Notes: generated by a model from the sequence alone, not told the origin. A stretch of DNA of 64,000 nucleotides from an uncultured Oscillospiraceae bacterium (GCA_944385445.1 CALWXF010000001.1:124001-188000), one strand, 5' to 3'; counted from the stretch's first letter, positions 25,541 through 35,065 are shown. Translations and numbers: made by a program.

Positions 25541-25810
25541 ATGAGAGCCATTATTACGGTAGTCGGCAAGGACCAGGTGGGCATCATCGCCTCTGTGTGC
25601 GGCGAAATCAGCCAGCGCAACGTCAACGTGCTGGACATCAGCCAGACCATTTTGCAGGACTATTTCACCATGGTGATGCTGGTGGATGTGTCCAAGTGCA
25701 CCATTCCCTTTGCCCAGCTGGCCCAGGAGCTCAGCGACAGCGGCAAGGAGCGGAGCCTGGACATTCGGGTGCAGCGGGAAGACATCTTCAACGCCATGCA
25801 TCGGATTTGA
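25541..25810 (+). CDS. ACT-domain regulatory protein (UPF0237)
   Basis: 89 residues forming one ACT domain: RAIITVVGKDQVGIIASVCG, a helix, LDISQTILQDYFTMVMLVD, and the second half. ACT domains bind amino acids or similar small ligands. It has AGGGAGGAA upstream and lies 11 bases before the UPF0210 gene, a conserved pair in many bacteria and archaea. It probably modulates that partner, but the ligand is unknown. Confidence 0.9.
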   Translation: MRAIITVVGKDQVGIIASVCGEISQRNVNVLDISQTILQDYFTMVMLVDVSKCTIPFAQLAQELSDSGKERSLDIRVQREDIFNAMHRI

Positions 25811-25821
25811 GGTGACGGAAC

Positions 25822-27180
25822 ATGCTCAATCAACAGGACATTTTATCCACCATTCACATGATTGACCAGCAGAACCTGGATATCCGCACCATCACCATGG
25901 GTATCTCTCTGCTGGACTGCTGCCACTCCGACCCCAAGGTGGCCTGTGAGAAGATCTACGACAAGATTACATCCTCCGCCAAGAACCTGGTGAAGACCGG
26001 AGAGGACATTGAGGCGGAGTTCGGTATTCCCATTGTTAACAAGCGCATCTCGGTGACCCCCATCGCCCTGGTGGCAGGGGCTTCGGACACCGACGACTAT
26101 GTGCCCTTTGCCCAGGCCCTGGACCGGGCGGCCAAGGAGACCGGCGTCAACTTCATCGGCGGCTTCTCCGCTCTGGTGCAGAAGGGCATGACCCGGGGGG
26201 ACCGCAACCTCATCGCCTCCATTCCCGAGGCCCTGGCGGTCACCGACCTGGTGTGCTCCTCGGTGAACATCGGCTCCACCAAGGCGGGCATCAACATGGA
26301 CGCCGTGAAGCTCATGGGCGAGACGGTGAAGGCCTGCGCGGACCGCACCGCCCACCAGGGCGGCTTTGGCTGCGCCAAGCTGGTGGTGTTCTGCAACGCC
26401 GTGGAGGACAACCCCTTCATGGCCGGCGCCTTCCACGGCGTGGGCGAGGCCGAGCGGGTCATCAACGTGGGCGTGTCCGGCCCCGGCGTGGTGCACCACG
26501 CTTTGAAGGCCGTGAAGGGCCAGCCCTTTGACGTGGTGGCGGAGACCATCAAGAAGACCGCTTTCCGGGTCACCCGCATGGGCCAGCTGGTGGCCCAGGA
26601 GGCCAGCAGCCGTCTGGGCGTGCCCTTTGGCATCGTGGACCTGTCTCTGGCTCCCACCCCCGCCATCGGGGACAGCGTGGCCCGCATCCTGGAGGAGATG
26701 GGCCTGGAGGTGTGCGGCACCCACGGCACCACCGCCGCTCTGGCTCTCTTGAACGACGCCGTGAAGAAGGGCGGCGTGATGGCCTCCTCCTCGGTGGGCG
26801 GCCTGTCCGGCGCCTTCATCCCCGTCAGTGAGGATGAGGGCATGATCGCCGCCGCCCGCTCTGGGGCCCTGACCCTGGAGAAGCTGGAGGCCATGACCTG
26901 CGTGTGCTCGGTGGGCCTGGACATGATCGCCGTGCCCGGGGACACCACCGCCGCCACCATCTCCGCCATCATCGCCGACGAGGCGGCCATCGGTATGATC
27001 AACCAGAAGACCACCGCCGTGCGTATCATCCCCGCCCCCGGCAGGAAGGTGGGGGACACCGTGGAGTTTGGCGGCCTGCTGGGCTCCGCCCCGGTGATGC
27101 CCTGCCATACCGGCTCGGCGGAGGAGTTTGTGGCCCGTGGCGGCCGCATCCCCGCCCCCATGCACAGCCTGAAAAACTAA
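25822..27180 (+). CDS. UPF0210 / PFL-family protein
   Basis: A 452-residue member of the UPF0210 (DUF711) family, distantly like pyruvate-formate-lyase/ribonucleotide-reductase fold proteins but of unknown activity. Recognisable stretches are [27 protein letters not shown] and [15 protein letters not shown], followed by [24 protein letters not shown] and late AVRIIPAPG. There is no signal peptide. It is directly downstream of the ACT gene and ends at a GC-rich hairpin. Highly conserved in anaerobes; no reaction is asserted. Confidence 0.9.
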   Translation: MLNQQDILSTIHMIDQQNLDIRTITMGISLLDCCHSDPKVACEKIYDKITSSAKNLVKTGEDIEAEFGIPIVNKRISVTPIALVAGASDTDDYVPFAQALDRAAKETGVNFIGGFSALVQKGMTRGDRNLIASIPEALAVTDLVCSSVNIGSTKAGINMDAVKLMGETVKACADRTAHQGGFGCAKLVVFCNAVEDNPFMAGAFHGVGEAERVINVGVSGPGVVHHALKAVKGQPFDVVAETIKKTAFRVTRMGQLVAQEASSRLGVPFGIVDLSLAPTPAIGDSVARILEEMGLEVCGTHGTTAALALLNDAVKKGGVMASSSVGGLSGAFIPVSEDEGMIAAARSGALTLEKLEAMTCVCSVGLDMIAVPGDTTAATISAIIADEAAIGMINQKTTAVRIIPAPGRKVGDTVEFGGLLGSAPVMPCHTGSAEEFVARGGRIPAPMHSLKN

Positions 27181-27189
27181 AAAGCCCAT

Positions 27190-27217
27190 GCCCCGGCGCA
27201 TTTGCGCCGGGGCGTTT
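27190..27217 (+). terminator. Hairpin after UPF0210 gene
   Basis: The stem gccccggcgca / tgcgccggggc is followed by only a short T-run (gttt). A probable terminator. Confidence 0.7.
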
Positions 27218-27223
27218 CCCGTC

Positions 27224-27253
27224 TTGTGGAGAGGGGAATGGTGGGTGTATCAT
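27224..27253 (+). promoter_or_regulatory. Promoter of the FUSC gene
   Basis: TTGTGG at 27224-27229, 18-bp spacer, TATCAT at 27248-27253, 24 bases before the ATG. Confidence 0.5.
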
Positions 27254-27276
27254 AGAAAAGAGAGGAGGGACAGCCC

Positions 27277-29280
27277 ATGAAGAGAGAACGATCGCAGCGG
27301 TGGAAGGAATTTCGCACCAAACGCCTGCCGGTGATGCGCACCCGGTGGCTGTCCGCCCTGCCCATCATTCTCGTCTCCCTCATCCTGCTGCTGGGGATGT
27401 GGGGGGTGTTCGGGGTGCGGTATGCCACCATGGCCTCCTTCCTCACCCTGCTGTTCCGCACCCGGTACAAACAGGATTTCCGACCCCGGGAGCTGGCCAA
27501 AGCTGCCGCCACCATGTTCCTGGTGGCCCTGGCCGCCTTCGGAGCGGGGCGGGGCCTGTGGTGGGCGGTGGGGCTGAACCTGGTGGTGCCCTTTGTGCTG
27601 GTGTACCTCATGAGCTCCAAATTCACCCCCAAGGCCTACTTTGTATACAGCATGGAGTTTGTCTTTCTCCAGCTGGTGCCCATCCAGCCCCAGCAGCTGC
27701 CCATCCAGCTGTTGGCTCTGGGCTGCGGGCTGGTGGTGGTGACCGCGGCTCTGTGGCTCTATTCCCGCATCATCCGGCGGCGGCGCCACTTCGGCACCGT
27801 GCGCAAGGGAATGCACAATCTGTGCGTGCAGATGAAGACCCTGGCCTGCGGCGGGGACGTGACCCCGCTGCGAAATGCCCTGGGGCCCATGATCGTCCAC
27901 ATGAACCAGGTGATCTATGACAGCCGGGGCTACACCTATCTGGCCAACGGGTACGGCAAGCTCTACTATCTGTTTATGGTGCTCTTCCAGCGCTGTATCT
28001 ACTTCACCCAGCACTTTGTGACGCTGGGGACCCTGCCCCCCTCCCAGGACCGCATGTACTATGCCCGCCTGAGTAAGCTCTTTGGCCGGGCGGAGTCCGT
28101 CATGGGCGGGCCCCTCCAGGGGCAGCTGCTGGCGCAGCTGGAGGAGCTGCGCCAAGGCCCGGGTCTGTCCGACCCGGCCCAAAACGAGGCCATGGGGGAG
28201 ATTTTACGGCTGTTTTCCGTGGCACTCCGGGCCCTGGAGAACACCCGCCCCGCCCAGCCCCAGCGGCAGTGGAAGCTGCCCGACGACCAGCACAAGCTGC
28301 GGGGCCTGGGCAATATCTTCCGCCTGGACCAGTTTTCCACCCGGTTTGCCCTGCGGCTGTCGGTGGTGCTGAGCCTGGGCTTTGGCTTTGTGTGGGCCAC
28401 CGGGCTGGAGCACGCCTACTGGTACCCCATGACCACCTTCCTCATGCTCATGCCCTACGCCGAGGAGAGCCGCATGAAGATCGGCAACCGTATCCTGGGC
28501 ACCATGGGCGGGGTGCTGGTGTCCATGGCATTGATGAGCCTCTTTCACACCATGCCGGAGTATTTGGTCATCCTCACGGTGATGACCTGCTTTATGTACT
28601 ACGCCCCGGTGACCTCTTGGACCATGACGGTGTACACCACCTGCTACGGTATGACCCTGGCCCACCTGCGCCTGGGGCTTTTAGAGGCCAGCGGGCTGCG
28701 CCTGGCCTATGTGGCCTTGGCGGCGGTGACCGCCACCCTGGCCAACCGCTTTTTGCTGCCCAACACCGCCGGGCGGGAGTTCAAGCAGAGCGTGAAGGAG
28801 CTGTTCGAGTTGGACCGCAGCTTTTTGCAGCAGGTGCGGGCCCTGTGTCAGGAGGGGACCCAGGATGGCAGCCAGATGACCGATCGCTTGGTGCGCATCC
28901 ACCTGCTGGAGGACCAGATTGGGGCCCACTTGAAGGGGATGAGCAGCGCAGAGCAGACCTATTATCGGCAGCTGCTCCCCATCAACCGGAAGCTGGTGAG
29001 CGAATTGGAGCAGATCAACGCCTATCTGCTCAGCCGCCCCCAGCTGCTGGCCACCGAATACAGCCAGGCCACGGTGGAGGTGCTGGACAACCTGGAGGAC
29101 GCCATTTTGCGGGTCCAGCGCAGCTACACCGCCCGGGAGCTGGAGCCCTTCTTGCAGACAGACGCCTCCTTCCGGACCTTCGGGCGCTTGCAGGACAGCC
29201 TGTACTTCAACACCCTGGCCGTCAACTGCATGCAGACCTTACAGGAGATGCACGAGCTGGCCGACCAGCCCCCGACCTAA
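27277..29280 (+). CDS. FUSC-family membrane protein
   Basis: 667 residues with two hydrophobic blocks, each of several transmembrane spans: about 25-165 and about 360-495. Each is followed by a soluble helical part (about 170-350 and 500-667). This duplicated plan matches the fusaric-acid-resistance/aromatic-efflux (FUSC) superfamily. In the second block, ATGLEHAYWYPMTTFLMLMPYAEESRMKIGNRILGT contains the family core (R..GT). Substrate unknown. GGAGGG precedes the ATG. It is a single gene with its own promoter and terminator. Confidence 0.8.
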   Translation: MKRERSQRWKEFRTKRLPVMRTRWLSALPIILVSLILLLGMWGVFGVRYATMASFLTLLFRTRYKQDFRPRELAKAAATMFLVALAAFGAGRGLWWAVGLNLVVPFVLVYLMSSKFTPKAYFVYSMEFVFLQLVPIQPQQLPIQLLALGCGLVVVTAALWLYSRIIRRRRHFGTVRKGMHNLCVQMKTLACGGDVTPLRNALGPMIVHMNQVIYDSRGYTYLANGYGKLYYLFMVLFQRCIYFTQHFVTLGTLPPSQDRMYYARLSKLFGRAESVMGGPLQGQLLAQLEELRQGPGLSDPAQNEAMGEILRLFSVALRALENTRPAQPQRQWKLPDDQHKLRGLGNIFRLDQFSTRFALRLSVVLSLGFGFVWATGLEHAYWYPMTTFLMLMPYAEESRMKIGNRILGTMGGVLVSMALMSLFHTMPEYLVILTVMTCFMYYAPVTSWTMTVYTTCYGMTLAHLRLGLLEASGLRLAYVALAAVTATLANRFLLPNTAGREFKQSVKELFELDRSFLQQVRALCQEGTQDGSQMTDRLVRIHLLEDQIGAHLKGMSSAEQTYYRQLLPINRKLVSELEQINAYLLSRPQLLATEYSQATVEVLDNLEDAILRVQRSYTARELEPFLQTDASFRTFGRLQDSLYFNTLAVNCMQTLQEMHELADQPPT

Positions 29281-29286
29281 GCGAGA

Positions 29287-29318
29287 AGCCCCTCTCGGCG
29301 ATGCCGAGAGGGGCTTAG
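29287..29318. terminator. Terminator between convergent genes
   Basis: The perfect stem agcccctctcggc / gccgagaggggct lies between the FUSC gene and the DUF2461 gene and can serve both. The T-run is poor. Confidence 0.75.
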
Positions 29319-29319
29319 A

Positions 29320-30006
29320 TTATACTTGTGTGGGTAATTTGGCGGACAGCGCCGAAAAATAATCGTAGTAGGGCTTGAGAAAGAGGAAGTCCTGGGTAAG
29401 CTGGTCGGCCAGCTGGGGGGTGTACAGCAGCTCGCACAGCCCCTCCTCGTGGGACACAGACAGGGACTTTTTGTTAAACCAGGCGCTGAGCTCTGCCTCA
29501 GGGCAGGGCTTGGGGCGGCGGTACTCCGGGCCCTCCAGGGCGAAGCGGTCCTGTCGCTTCAGGGTGCGCTCCAGTTTTAACAGGGGCTTGGGGTCTCGGA
29601 GAATCTCCTGGCGGTGGCACTCCATGAGGGAGGCCTTGGCGCACCAGAAGCCCATGCCGCAGCTCCACCCCTCGGGGGTGAGCTCAAACCACAGGGCGGG
29701 GTGGGCATCGGGGGAAGTATCATCCCCCCGTACCAGGGTAAACCACAGATGGTCCTTGTAGGGGCCACGGCCATGGAGCCGCCGGGCGTCCCGGTAAATG
29801 CGGGCCACCTTCAAATTCCACGGCTCCTGGGGGAACTTCTCCACCAGGGCCAGCTGGGCCTGTCGGCCCAGGTCCTGCATGGGGCGGTAGAGCTCTTTGA
29901 GGTAGGCCTCTTTGTGGGCTTCAAACCAGCTGCGCTCGTTTTGAAACCGAATGCCCCACATAAATTCCACCGTCTCCGGGGTAAAGCCTTGAAACTGATC
30001 TCTCAC
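29320..30006 (-). CDS. DUF2461 family protein
   Basis: 228 residues matching the DUF2461 (TIGR02453) family of unknown function. Markers are FTPETVEFMWGIRFQNERSWFEAHKEAYL at the N-terminus, IYRDARRLHGRGPYKDHLWF in the middle and a late YDYFSAL. The start is GTG 30006, overlapping the VanW-gene stop by four bases (GTGA), with AAGGAG about 10 bases upstream. Translation is therefore coupled to the VanW-type gene. The family is cytosolic, with no catalytic motif defined. Confidence 0.85.
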   Translation of the reverse strand: MRDQFQGFTPETVEFMWGIRFQNERSWFEAHKEAYLKELYRPMQDLGRQAQLALVEKFPQEPWNLKVARIYRDARRLHGRGPYKDHLWFTLVRGDDTSPDAHPALWFELTPEGWSCGMGFWCAKASLMECHRQEILRDPKPLLKLERTLKRQDRFALEGPEYRRPKPCPEAELSAWFNKKSLSVSHEEGLCELLYTPQLADQLTQDFLFLKPYYDYFSALSAKLPTQV

Positions 30007-31694
30007 GGCTGCTGTGCTCCTTCGTTGGGGGCCTGGGTGGGCTTGGGAGTGGGTGTGGGCTTGGGCGTGGGAGCCGGGGTGGGCTTGGGCTTGTCGGTGC
30101 CCTCGCCCCAGGGACCGGAGTCGGCGGGGTTGTAGAGAATCACCTTGTCCCGCTTGGAGTAGCGGCTGGTATTCTCAAAGGTGCGGGAGAGGAGCTTGCC
30201 GTTGGCGTCGTACACGCAGCGGTACACCTCCACCACCTTGCCGGTGTAGGGGGTGGTCTTCACCTTGGTGGTGCCCCGGGGGATGGAGGAGTCCGCCTCA
30301 TAGACGGTCTTGTACTCGGTGGTGGAGCGGGTGTACCGCTCGGTCTTCACATAGGTGCCGTCGTTGTTGGTGCCGTAGATCTGGACGGTGAGCTTTCCGC
30401 CGGACACATAGGAGACGATCTTGATGGGGAAGTCGGTGTTGTTGCGGAACTTGAAGTCCAGGCTGGGATAGTACACGGTGGCGTCCAGGCCGTCGGGCAC
30501 ATAGCCTACGGTAAAGGCGTGGTTGGCCCGGTGCACGATGTCCAGGTTGGCGTACACGGCACAGTAGTAGATGGCAGAGGACACCTGGCACACGCCGCCG
30601 CCGTCCATGGTGACGGTCTGGCCGTTCTGATAGCCGGTGGAGGACTTGTAGCCGTTGGCCTGAGAGGGGTCTCCGATGGTGCCCAGGTAGGAGAAGGTCT
30701 CCCCGGGCATGAGGATTTTTCCGTTGCAGAAGGAGGCGGCCCGGGCCACGTTAAAGGAGCGGCTGGCCACGCCGTCCAGATAGCTGGTGTTGCTGGACAG
30801 CAGGTCTTGATAGAGCAGGGAGGCCGCAGAGCTCAGGTCGGGCTGGCTGATGGTAACGGGGATGGAACAGGTCTCCCCGGGCTTGGTCTTTTCCAGGATG
30901 CCCTGGGCCTCTTCCGGGTCGATGGAACAGCCCATGACCATGGGGGTCAGCTTGCCGTTGGCGTCCTGGGTGGGGGCCTTGGGCTCCTGATACACCAGCT
31001 CGCTGAGAATCTCCCCGGTGAGCTCGGCGCAGGGGATGGGCTTGGTCTCTACGGTCAGGGAGGCCTCTCCGGTGGCCAGGGCGCTGGAAATCTGCTCCAG
31101 CAGGGCCTCCTTGTCCACCTCGGCCCCGTCGGTGCCCATGGTGACTGTGAGGGTGTTGCCCTCCAGCTTGTAGGTGAAGTCCACCGGGTCCTTGTGCATG
31201 GCCTCGGCGATCTGGTCGATGTACTCCTTCACCTGCTTCTCTCCTTCGGAGGTAAAGGAGGAGGAGGACAGGGACAGGGGGGCCGGGTCATTGCCCGCAC
31301 CCAGCCAGGCCAGGCCCAGGGAGAAAAAGCTCAGGGACTTCTTCTCCTCCATGCCGTACTCCACGGCGGCCTGGGGGTCCACATCCAGCAGGGAGCCGGA
31401 GATGGTCACCTTCTGGTCCTCCCCGTAGTTCAGGGTCAGCTCCAGGGTGTCCAGGTGCTCCTTCATGGAGCTGGTCATATATTCCACCGCTGCATCCTGG
31501 GTCAGTCCGCCCAGGTCCAGGGTGACCGTCTGTGTTTGATTCTGGGCAATGGTACCGGGCAGCAGACGGCCGTTGCCGCTGACCCAGGCGCACAGCCCGC
31601 AATATGCCCCTGCCAGAACCAGCACCGAAGCACCGGCCACAATACCGGCGATGATGGGGGGCGTGAGCTTTTTCTTGGAACGAACGTGCTCCAT
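30003..31694 (-). CDS. VanW-family envelope protein
   Basis: 563 residues. One N-terminal membrane anchor is seen (about 13-35, PPIIAGIVAGASVLVLAG), then an extracellular part with a peptidoglycan-binding-like region (about 45-290). The VanW domain lies at about 300-445 (SFNVARAASFCNGKILMPGETFSYLGTIGD and DGGGVCQVSSAIYYCAVYA), then a G5-like beta region. It ends in a Pro/Thr/Lys-rich tail (KPTPAPTPKPTPTPKPT). VanW proteins occur in vancomycin operons, but most, as here, are housekeeping envelope proteins of unknown role. No vanA-type ligase is nearby, so resistance should not be inferred. Confidence 0.88.
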   Translation of the reverse strand: MEHVRSKKKLTPPIIAGIVAGASVLVLAGAYCGLCAWVSGNGRLLPGTIAQNQTQTVTLDLGGLTQDAAVEYMTSSMKEHLDTLELTLNYGEDQKVTISGSLLDVDPQAAVEYGMEEKKSLSFFSLGLAWLGAGNDPAPLSLSSSSFTSEGEKQVKEYIDQIAEAMHKDPVDFTYKLEGNTLTVTMGTDGAEVDKEALLEQISSALATGEASLTVETKPIPCAELTGEILSELVYQEPKAPTQDANGKLTPMVMGCSIDPEEAQGILEKTKPGETCSIPVTISQPDLSSAASLLYQDLLSSNTSYLDGVASRSFNVARAASFCNGKILMPGETFSYLGTIGDPSQANGYKSSTGYQNGQTVTMDGGGVCQVSSAIYYCAVYANLDIVHRANHAFTVGYVPDGLDATVYYPSLDFKFRNNTDFPIKIVSYVSGGKLTVQIYGTNNDGTYVKTERYTRSTTEYKTVYEADSSIPRGTTKVKTTPYTGKVVEVYRCVYDANGKLLSRTFENTSRYSKRDKVILYNPADSGPWGEGTDKPKPTPAPTPKPTPTPKPTQAPNEGAQQP

Positions 31695-31770
31695 CAGTCT
31701 TCCTCCAAATGTTGTGATATGTCAGAGATGTCAGGAATCGACCGAAATGGGATTCCCTTGCACCGTGGAT

Positions 31771-31878
31771 ATTGTAACACCAACCACGGGATGGTACAAG
31801 AACAATTCGGTTAAAAAGATTTACAATTTGTCATCATTTTTGGTGGCTATTTACACCGGAGGAAAAGATGTATATAAT
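31771..31878. promoter_or_regulatory. Divergent promoters of VanW and XpaC-like genes
   Basis: Minus strand: TTGTAC (31794-31799) and TACAAT (31771-31776) with 17 bp, for the VanW gene. Plus strand: TTTACA (31850-31855) and TATAAT (31873-31878) with 17 bp, for the XpaC-like gene. A ccgtgg...ccacgg inverted repeat (31763-31789) overlaps the VanW promoter and could be an operator. Confidence 0.75.
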
Positions 31879-31934
31879 GTGGATGACAAGCAACCGGGCG
31901 GCGGGAACCGCCTGGACGGAAAGGAATCTCAGGT

Positions 31935-33101
31935 ATGAATGGTTCGTACAGCTATGGACAGGGGGGCGGGTACCACTACAACCCAAACCCCAAGCGGCCC
32001 AGACGGGACGGGGACTGGGGGGACTGGCTGGGCATTGTGGTGCTCCTGTTCCTCCCCTTGGGCATCACCCAGGTCATCGCCGTGGTGTGGCTGGTGAGTA
32101 AGCTGCGCAATATGACACGCCAGCAGGCCCAGAACTACGCCTTCCAGGCCAGACAGGCGGCAGAATTTGTCAAGGGGAAGGCGGGGGAGGCCTTAGGCAG
32201 CCAGTCTCCCATGAAGCGCAAGGGCTTTGCCCCCGGCACCGTGAAAATGGTGGTGGGCGGCGTGATGGCCGGAATGTTCGCCCTGGGCACCGTGGCTCAG
32301 CTGGCTACCTTTGTGGAGAGCCTGCTATACGGCTTCTTTTTCAGCGAGGAGCTGGTCAACGTGTTTATCATGCTGGCGGGCTTTGGTGTGGGCCTGGGGA
32401 TGCTCCTCACCGGGAGAGAGGAGCGGGGCCGGATGGAGCGGTATACCAACTATCTGGCCTACATCGGGGCCAATCGCCAGGTGAGCCTGCCCCCCATGGC
32501 GGCGGCCATGGACGTGTCGGTGCGCCGCCTAACCCGGGACCTGCGCCGTATGCTGGCTGCCCACGTGCTTCCTACGGGATATCTGGATTTGAAGGCGGGC
32601 AAACTGATGCTCACCGAGATGGGATACACCGAGCCCGAGCCGGAACCGGAGCCCCAGCCGGAGCCGGAGAAGAACCAGCAGCCGTCCCAGGAGGATGAGA
32701 TCTTGCGGGAAATCCGCCTCATCAACGACCTCATCCCCGACCCGGTGATCAGCGCCAAGATTGACCGCATTGAAGAGGTCACCCACAAGATTTTGCAGTA
32801 CCAGAAGACCCATCCCCAGCGCACCGAGCAGCTGCGCACCTTCCTCAACTACTACCTGCCCACCACTCTGGATATTCTCCGCTCCTATGCCCGCCTGGAC
32901 GCCCAGGGGGTGGAGGGGGAGAACATCTCCGCCGCCAAGCAGCGCATCGAGGGCATGATGGACAAGGTGGTGGAGGGCTTTGAAAAGCAGCTGGATAAGC
33001 TGTTCAGCTCGGACGCCATGGACATCGCCGCCGACGTGCAGGTGCTGGAGAACATGCTGAAAAAGGACGGCCTGTCTGGGGACAACATGAAGCTGGACTA
33101 A
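31935..33101 (+). CDS. XpaC-like membrane protein
   Basis: 388 residues. A Gly/Tyr/Asn-rich start is followed by a membrane span (about 32-53), two more at about 100-150, a soluble winged-helix-like piece (NRQVSLPPMAAAMDVSVRRLTRDLRRML), and an acidic Glu-Pro linker (PEPEPEPQPEPE, about 235-248). The C-terminal helical domain (about 258-388) resembles the 5-bromo-4-chloroindolyl phosphate hydrolysis protein XpaC: DPVISAKIDRIEEVTHKILQYQKTHP...RTFLNYYLPTTLDIL. In Bacillus xpaC sits with the tellurite-resistance gene yceH/telA; no telA is seen here. Function unknown. Confidence 0.75.
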   Translation: MNGSYSYGQGGGYHYNPNPKRPRRDGDWGDWLGIVVLLFLPLGITQVIAVVWLVSKLRNMTRQQAQNYAFQARQAAEFVKGKAGEALGSQSPMKRKGFAPGTVKMVVGGVMAGMFALGTVAQLATFVESLLYGFFFSEELVNVFIMLAGFGVGLGMLLTGREERGRMERYTNYLAYIGANRQVSLPPMAAAMDVSVRRLTRDLRRMLAAHVLPTGYLDLKAGKLMLTEMGYTEPEPEPEPQPEPEKNQQPSQEDEILREIRLINDLIPDPVISAKIDRIEEVTHKILQYQKTHPQRTEQLRTFLNYYLPTTLDILRSYARLDAQGVEGENISAAKQRIEGMMDKVVEGFEKQLDKLFSSDAMDIAADVQVLENMLKKDGLSGDNMKLD

Positions 33102-33136
33102 CCGACCCCCAAAGGGGGAGAAGGGAGTGTGACTCC

Positions 33137-34069
33137 ATGCAGCAGCCAGAAGTGATTTGGTTCCCTTCCTCGGACGGGGAACATCCATGTGCCGGGTACC
33201 TGTGGCAGCCCCAGGGAGAGATAAGGGGCGTGGTGCAGATCGTCCACGGCATTGCCGAGCACATGGGGCGGTATGACCACTTTGCCCGCTACCTCAATGC
33301 CCACGGCTATGTGGTGTGCGGCGAGGACCATTTGGGCCACGGCAAGACCGGGGAGGCGGCGGGACAGTTTGGCTATTTTGGCCGCCGGAACGGCTGGGGC
33401 CTGGTGACCCAGAACGTGCACACCTTCCGTCAGCAGATGGGCCAGCGGTTTCCCGGGGTACCCTATTTCCTGTTGGGCCACTCCATGGGCTCCTTCCTCA
33501 CCCGCACCTACCTGTGCCGTTGTCCCGGAACAGTCAACGGGGCCATCCTCTCGGGCACCGGGCAGGAAAATCCCCTGCTGGTGGCAGGAGGAAAGCTGGT
33601 GGCCTCCCTCATCGGACATCTGAGGGGCTTTGATACGGTGAGCGCTCTGGTCCATGATCTGGCTCTGGGGGCATATAACCGACAGTTTCGCCCCAACCGT
33701 ACCACGGCGGACTGGATCAGCCGGGATGAGCAGGTGGTGGACACCTACTTGCAGGACCCCTTCTGTACCTTTATCCCCACCGTGGGCCTGTACCGGGACA
33801 TGCTGGGGGGCTTGCAGTACATCTCCAGTGAAAAAGCCCTGTCCCGCATGGACCCCAACACCCCCATCTACCTCTTTTCGGGAGATCAGGACCCGGTGGG
33901 GGCCAATGGGGCGGGGGTGCGCCGTGTGTACGGCTACTTCAAAGACCACGGCACCCGGGACCTGGAGCTGAAGCTGTACCCGGGCGCCCGACACGAGACC
34001 CTCAACGAGACCAACCGCATGGAGGTCTATGCCGACGTCCTGGACTGGCTGGACCGACACTGCAAATAA
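33137..34069 (+). CDS. Alpha/beta hydrolase, monoacylglycerol-lipase-like
   Basis: 310 residues of the serine-aminopeptidase-S33/lysophospholipase group. The nucleophile elbow is GHSMGS with S116. The probable acid is in FSGDQDPVG (about 250-252) and the catalytic His is H286 in GARHETLNE. The oxyanion region IVHGIAEHMGRYDHFA is at 35-50. No signal peptide, so it is cytoplasmic. It likely hydrolyses monoacylglycerols or lysophospholipids. It starts 35 bases after the XpaC-like gene (ribosome site GGGAG) and ends at a terminator, so the two form a small operon. Confidence 0.9.
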   Translation: MQQPEVIWFPSSDGEHPCAGYLWQPQGEIRGVVQIVHGIAEHMGRYDHFARYLNAHGYVVCGEDHLGHGKTGEAAGQFGYFGRRNGWGLVTQNVHTFRQQMGQRFPGVPYFLLGHSMGSFLTRTYLCRCPGTVNGAILSGTGQENPLLVAGGKLVASLIGHLRGFDTVSALVHDLALGAYNRQFRPNRTTADWISRDEQVVDTYLQDPFCTFIPTVGLYRDMLGGLQYISSEKALSRMDPNTPIYLFSGDQDPVGANGAGVRRVYGYFKDHGTRDLELKLYPGARHETLNETNRMEVYADVLDWLDRHCK

Positions 34070-34075
34070 AAAACG

Positions 34076-34107
34076 ATGCCGCACAGGTTTTTCTGTGCGG
34101 CATTTTT
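34076..34107. terminator. Terminator between convergent genes
   Basis: The stem atgccgcacag / ctgtgcggcat is followed by a run of T residues on the plus strand. The minus strand reads A-rich, less ideal, for the LysO-type gene. Confidence 0.88.
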
Positions 34108-34111
34108 GTGC

Positions 34112-34714
34112 TTATGGGGTGGTGAAACACAGGGAGATGAGGATGGGGACGAAGAAGGAGCAGATGATGCCGTTGAGTACCGACAGCACCACCGTCTCTT
34201 CGTTGGTGTATTTCAGCATCACCGGGAGGGTGGTGTCTTCGCTGGTGGCTCCGGCGGGGGCGATGCAGGTGTAGTAGTTGAGCTTGATGGCCACGATGGG
34301 AATGATGATGAAGGAGAAGATCTCCCGCATCAGGTTGCTGAGAAAGGCCACGCTGCCCAGTTCAGAGCCGCCAATTTGGCTGATGGTGGCGCCCGCCAGG
34401 CTGTACCAGCCCATGCCGCTGGCAATGGCCGCCCCCTGACCCAGGGGGAGGTGGAAGATGGCGGCACACACCAGACCGCCCACCAGAGAGCCCAGAATGA
34501 TGCCAAAGGGGATGATGAAAATTCGGATGTGGTACTCCCGGATTTTACGGAAGAGGCCCCGGTGCATTCCCACGCTGATGCCTACGGAGAACATCAGCAG
34601 ATAGAGCACCAGGTCGGTGTGCTGGCTGAAAAAGGTGAGCAGGGGCAGCTCCAGCCCGGACAGGCCGTAGGCCAGCCCCAGGAGCAGGGCCAGGATGGTG
34701 AACAGAACGATCAT
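34112..34714 (-). CDS. LysO-type lysine exporter, C-terminal half
   Basis: 200 residues, hydrophobic throughout, corresponding to the second two-thirds of E. coli LysO (YbjE, DUF340). The family signature GMGWYSLAGATISQIGGSELGSVAFLSNLMRE is at about 99-130. LysO exports L-lysine and thialysine. The start ATG overlaps the stop of the upstream N-terminal half (ATGA), so the two halves are translationally coupled. Such a two-gene form is known in Firmicutes and Bacteroidetes. No lysine riboswitch is seen upstream. Confidence 0.85.
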   Translation of the reverse strand: MIVLFTILALLLGLAYGLSGLELPLLTFFSQHTDLVLYLLMFSVGISVGMHRGLFRKIREYHIRIFIIPFGIILGSLVGGLVCAAIFHLPLGQGAAIASGMGWYSLAGATISQIGGSELGSVAFLSNLMREIFSFIIIPIVAIKLNYYTCIAPAGATSEDTTLPVMLKYTNEETVVLSVLNGIICSFFVPILISLCFTTP

Positions 34715-35004
34715 GCCTCTTCCTCCTTCTCATCCTGGTTGGGATGTTTCATAAAGCGTTTGGTGAGGATGTACACCACCACAATGGACAAAACGGTGGG
34801 AATGAGGAAGAAGAGAAAGCTCTGAGCGCCCAGGGTGAGCAGTTGGTGGAAAAATCCCTCTTTCCGGCCCAGCATGGCCCCCATGGAGAAGATGAGTACC
34901 AGAGTGCACAGCAGGGACGCCCCTTCATTCCAACGCTTGGCCTTCTGGGGGAACAGAAACCGGCCCACCAGGATGCCCAGACACATGACCAATAAGATAT
35001 CCAT
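34711..35004 (-). CDS. LysO-type lysine exporter, N-terminal half
   Basis: 97 residues with three predicted membrane spans (about 2-20, 30-46, 58-82) and a charged tail (KHPNQDEKEEEA). It matches the N-terminal part of LysO, here a separate gene upstream of the larger half with a four-base overlap. GAGAGAAGG precedes the ATG. The 156-base gap upstream separates it from a divergent HAD gene. Confidence 0.8.
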   Translation of the reverse strand: MDILLVMCLGILVGRFLFPQKAKRWNEGASLLCTLVLIFSMGAMLGRKEGFFHQLLTLGAQSFLFFLIPTVLSIVVVYILTKRFMKHPNQDEKEEEA

Positions 35005-35056
35005 AAAACGCCTTCTCTCTCCGCCGCCCCACCCATGGACGGGAGTGGGAACGGTG

Positions 35057-35065
35057 TGGTATAAT
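35057..35065 (+). promoter_or_regulatory. Extended -10 promoter of the HAD gene
   Basis: TGGTATAAT (35057-35065) is an extended -10 element; no -35 consensus is found upstream, as expected for this promoter class. Confidence 0.55.

Noticed and set aside
30003-31694. Vancomycin-resistance meaning of the VanW protein
   Set aside because: No ligase, dehydrogenase or dipeptidase gene of a van cluster is near; stand-alone VanW proteins are common in Clostridia.
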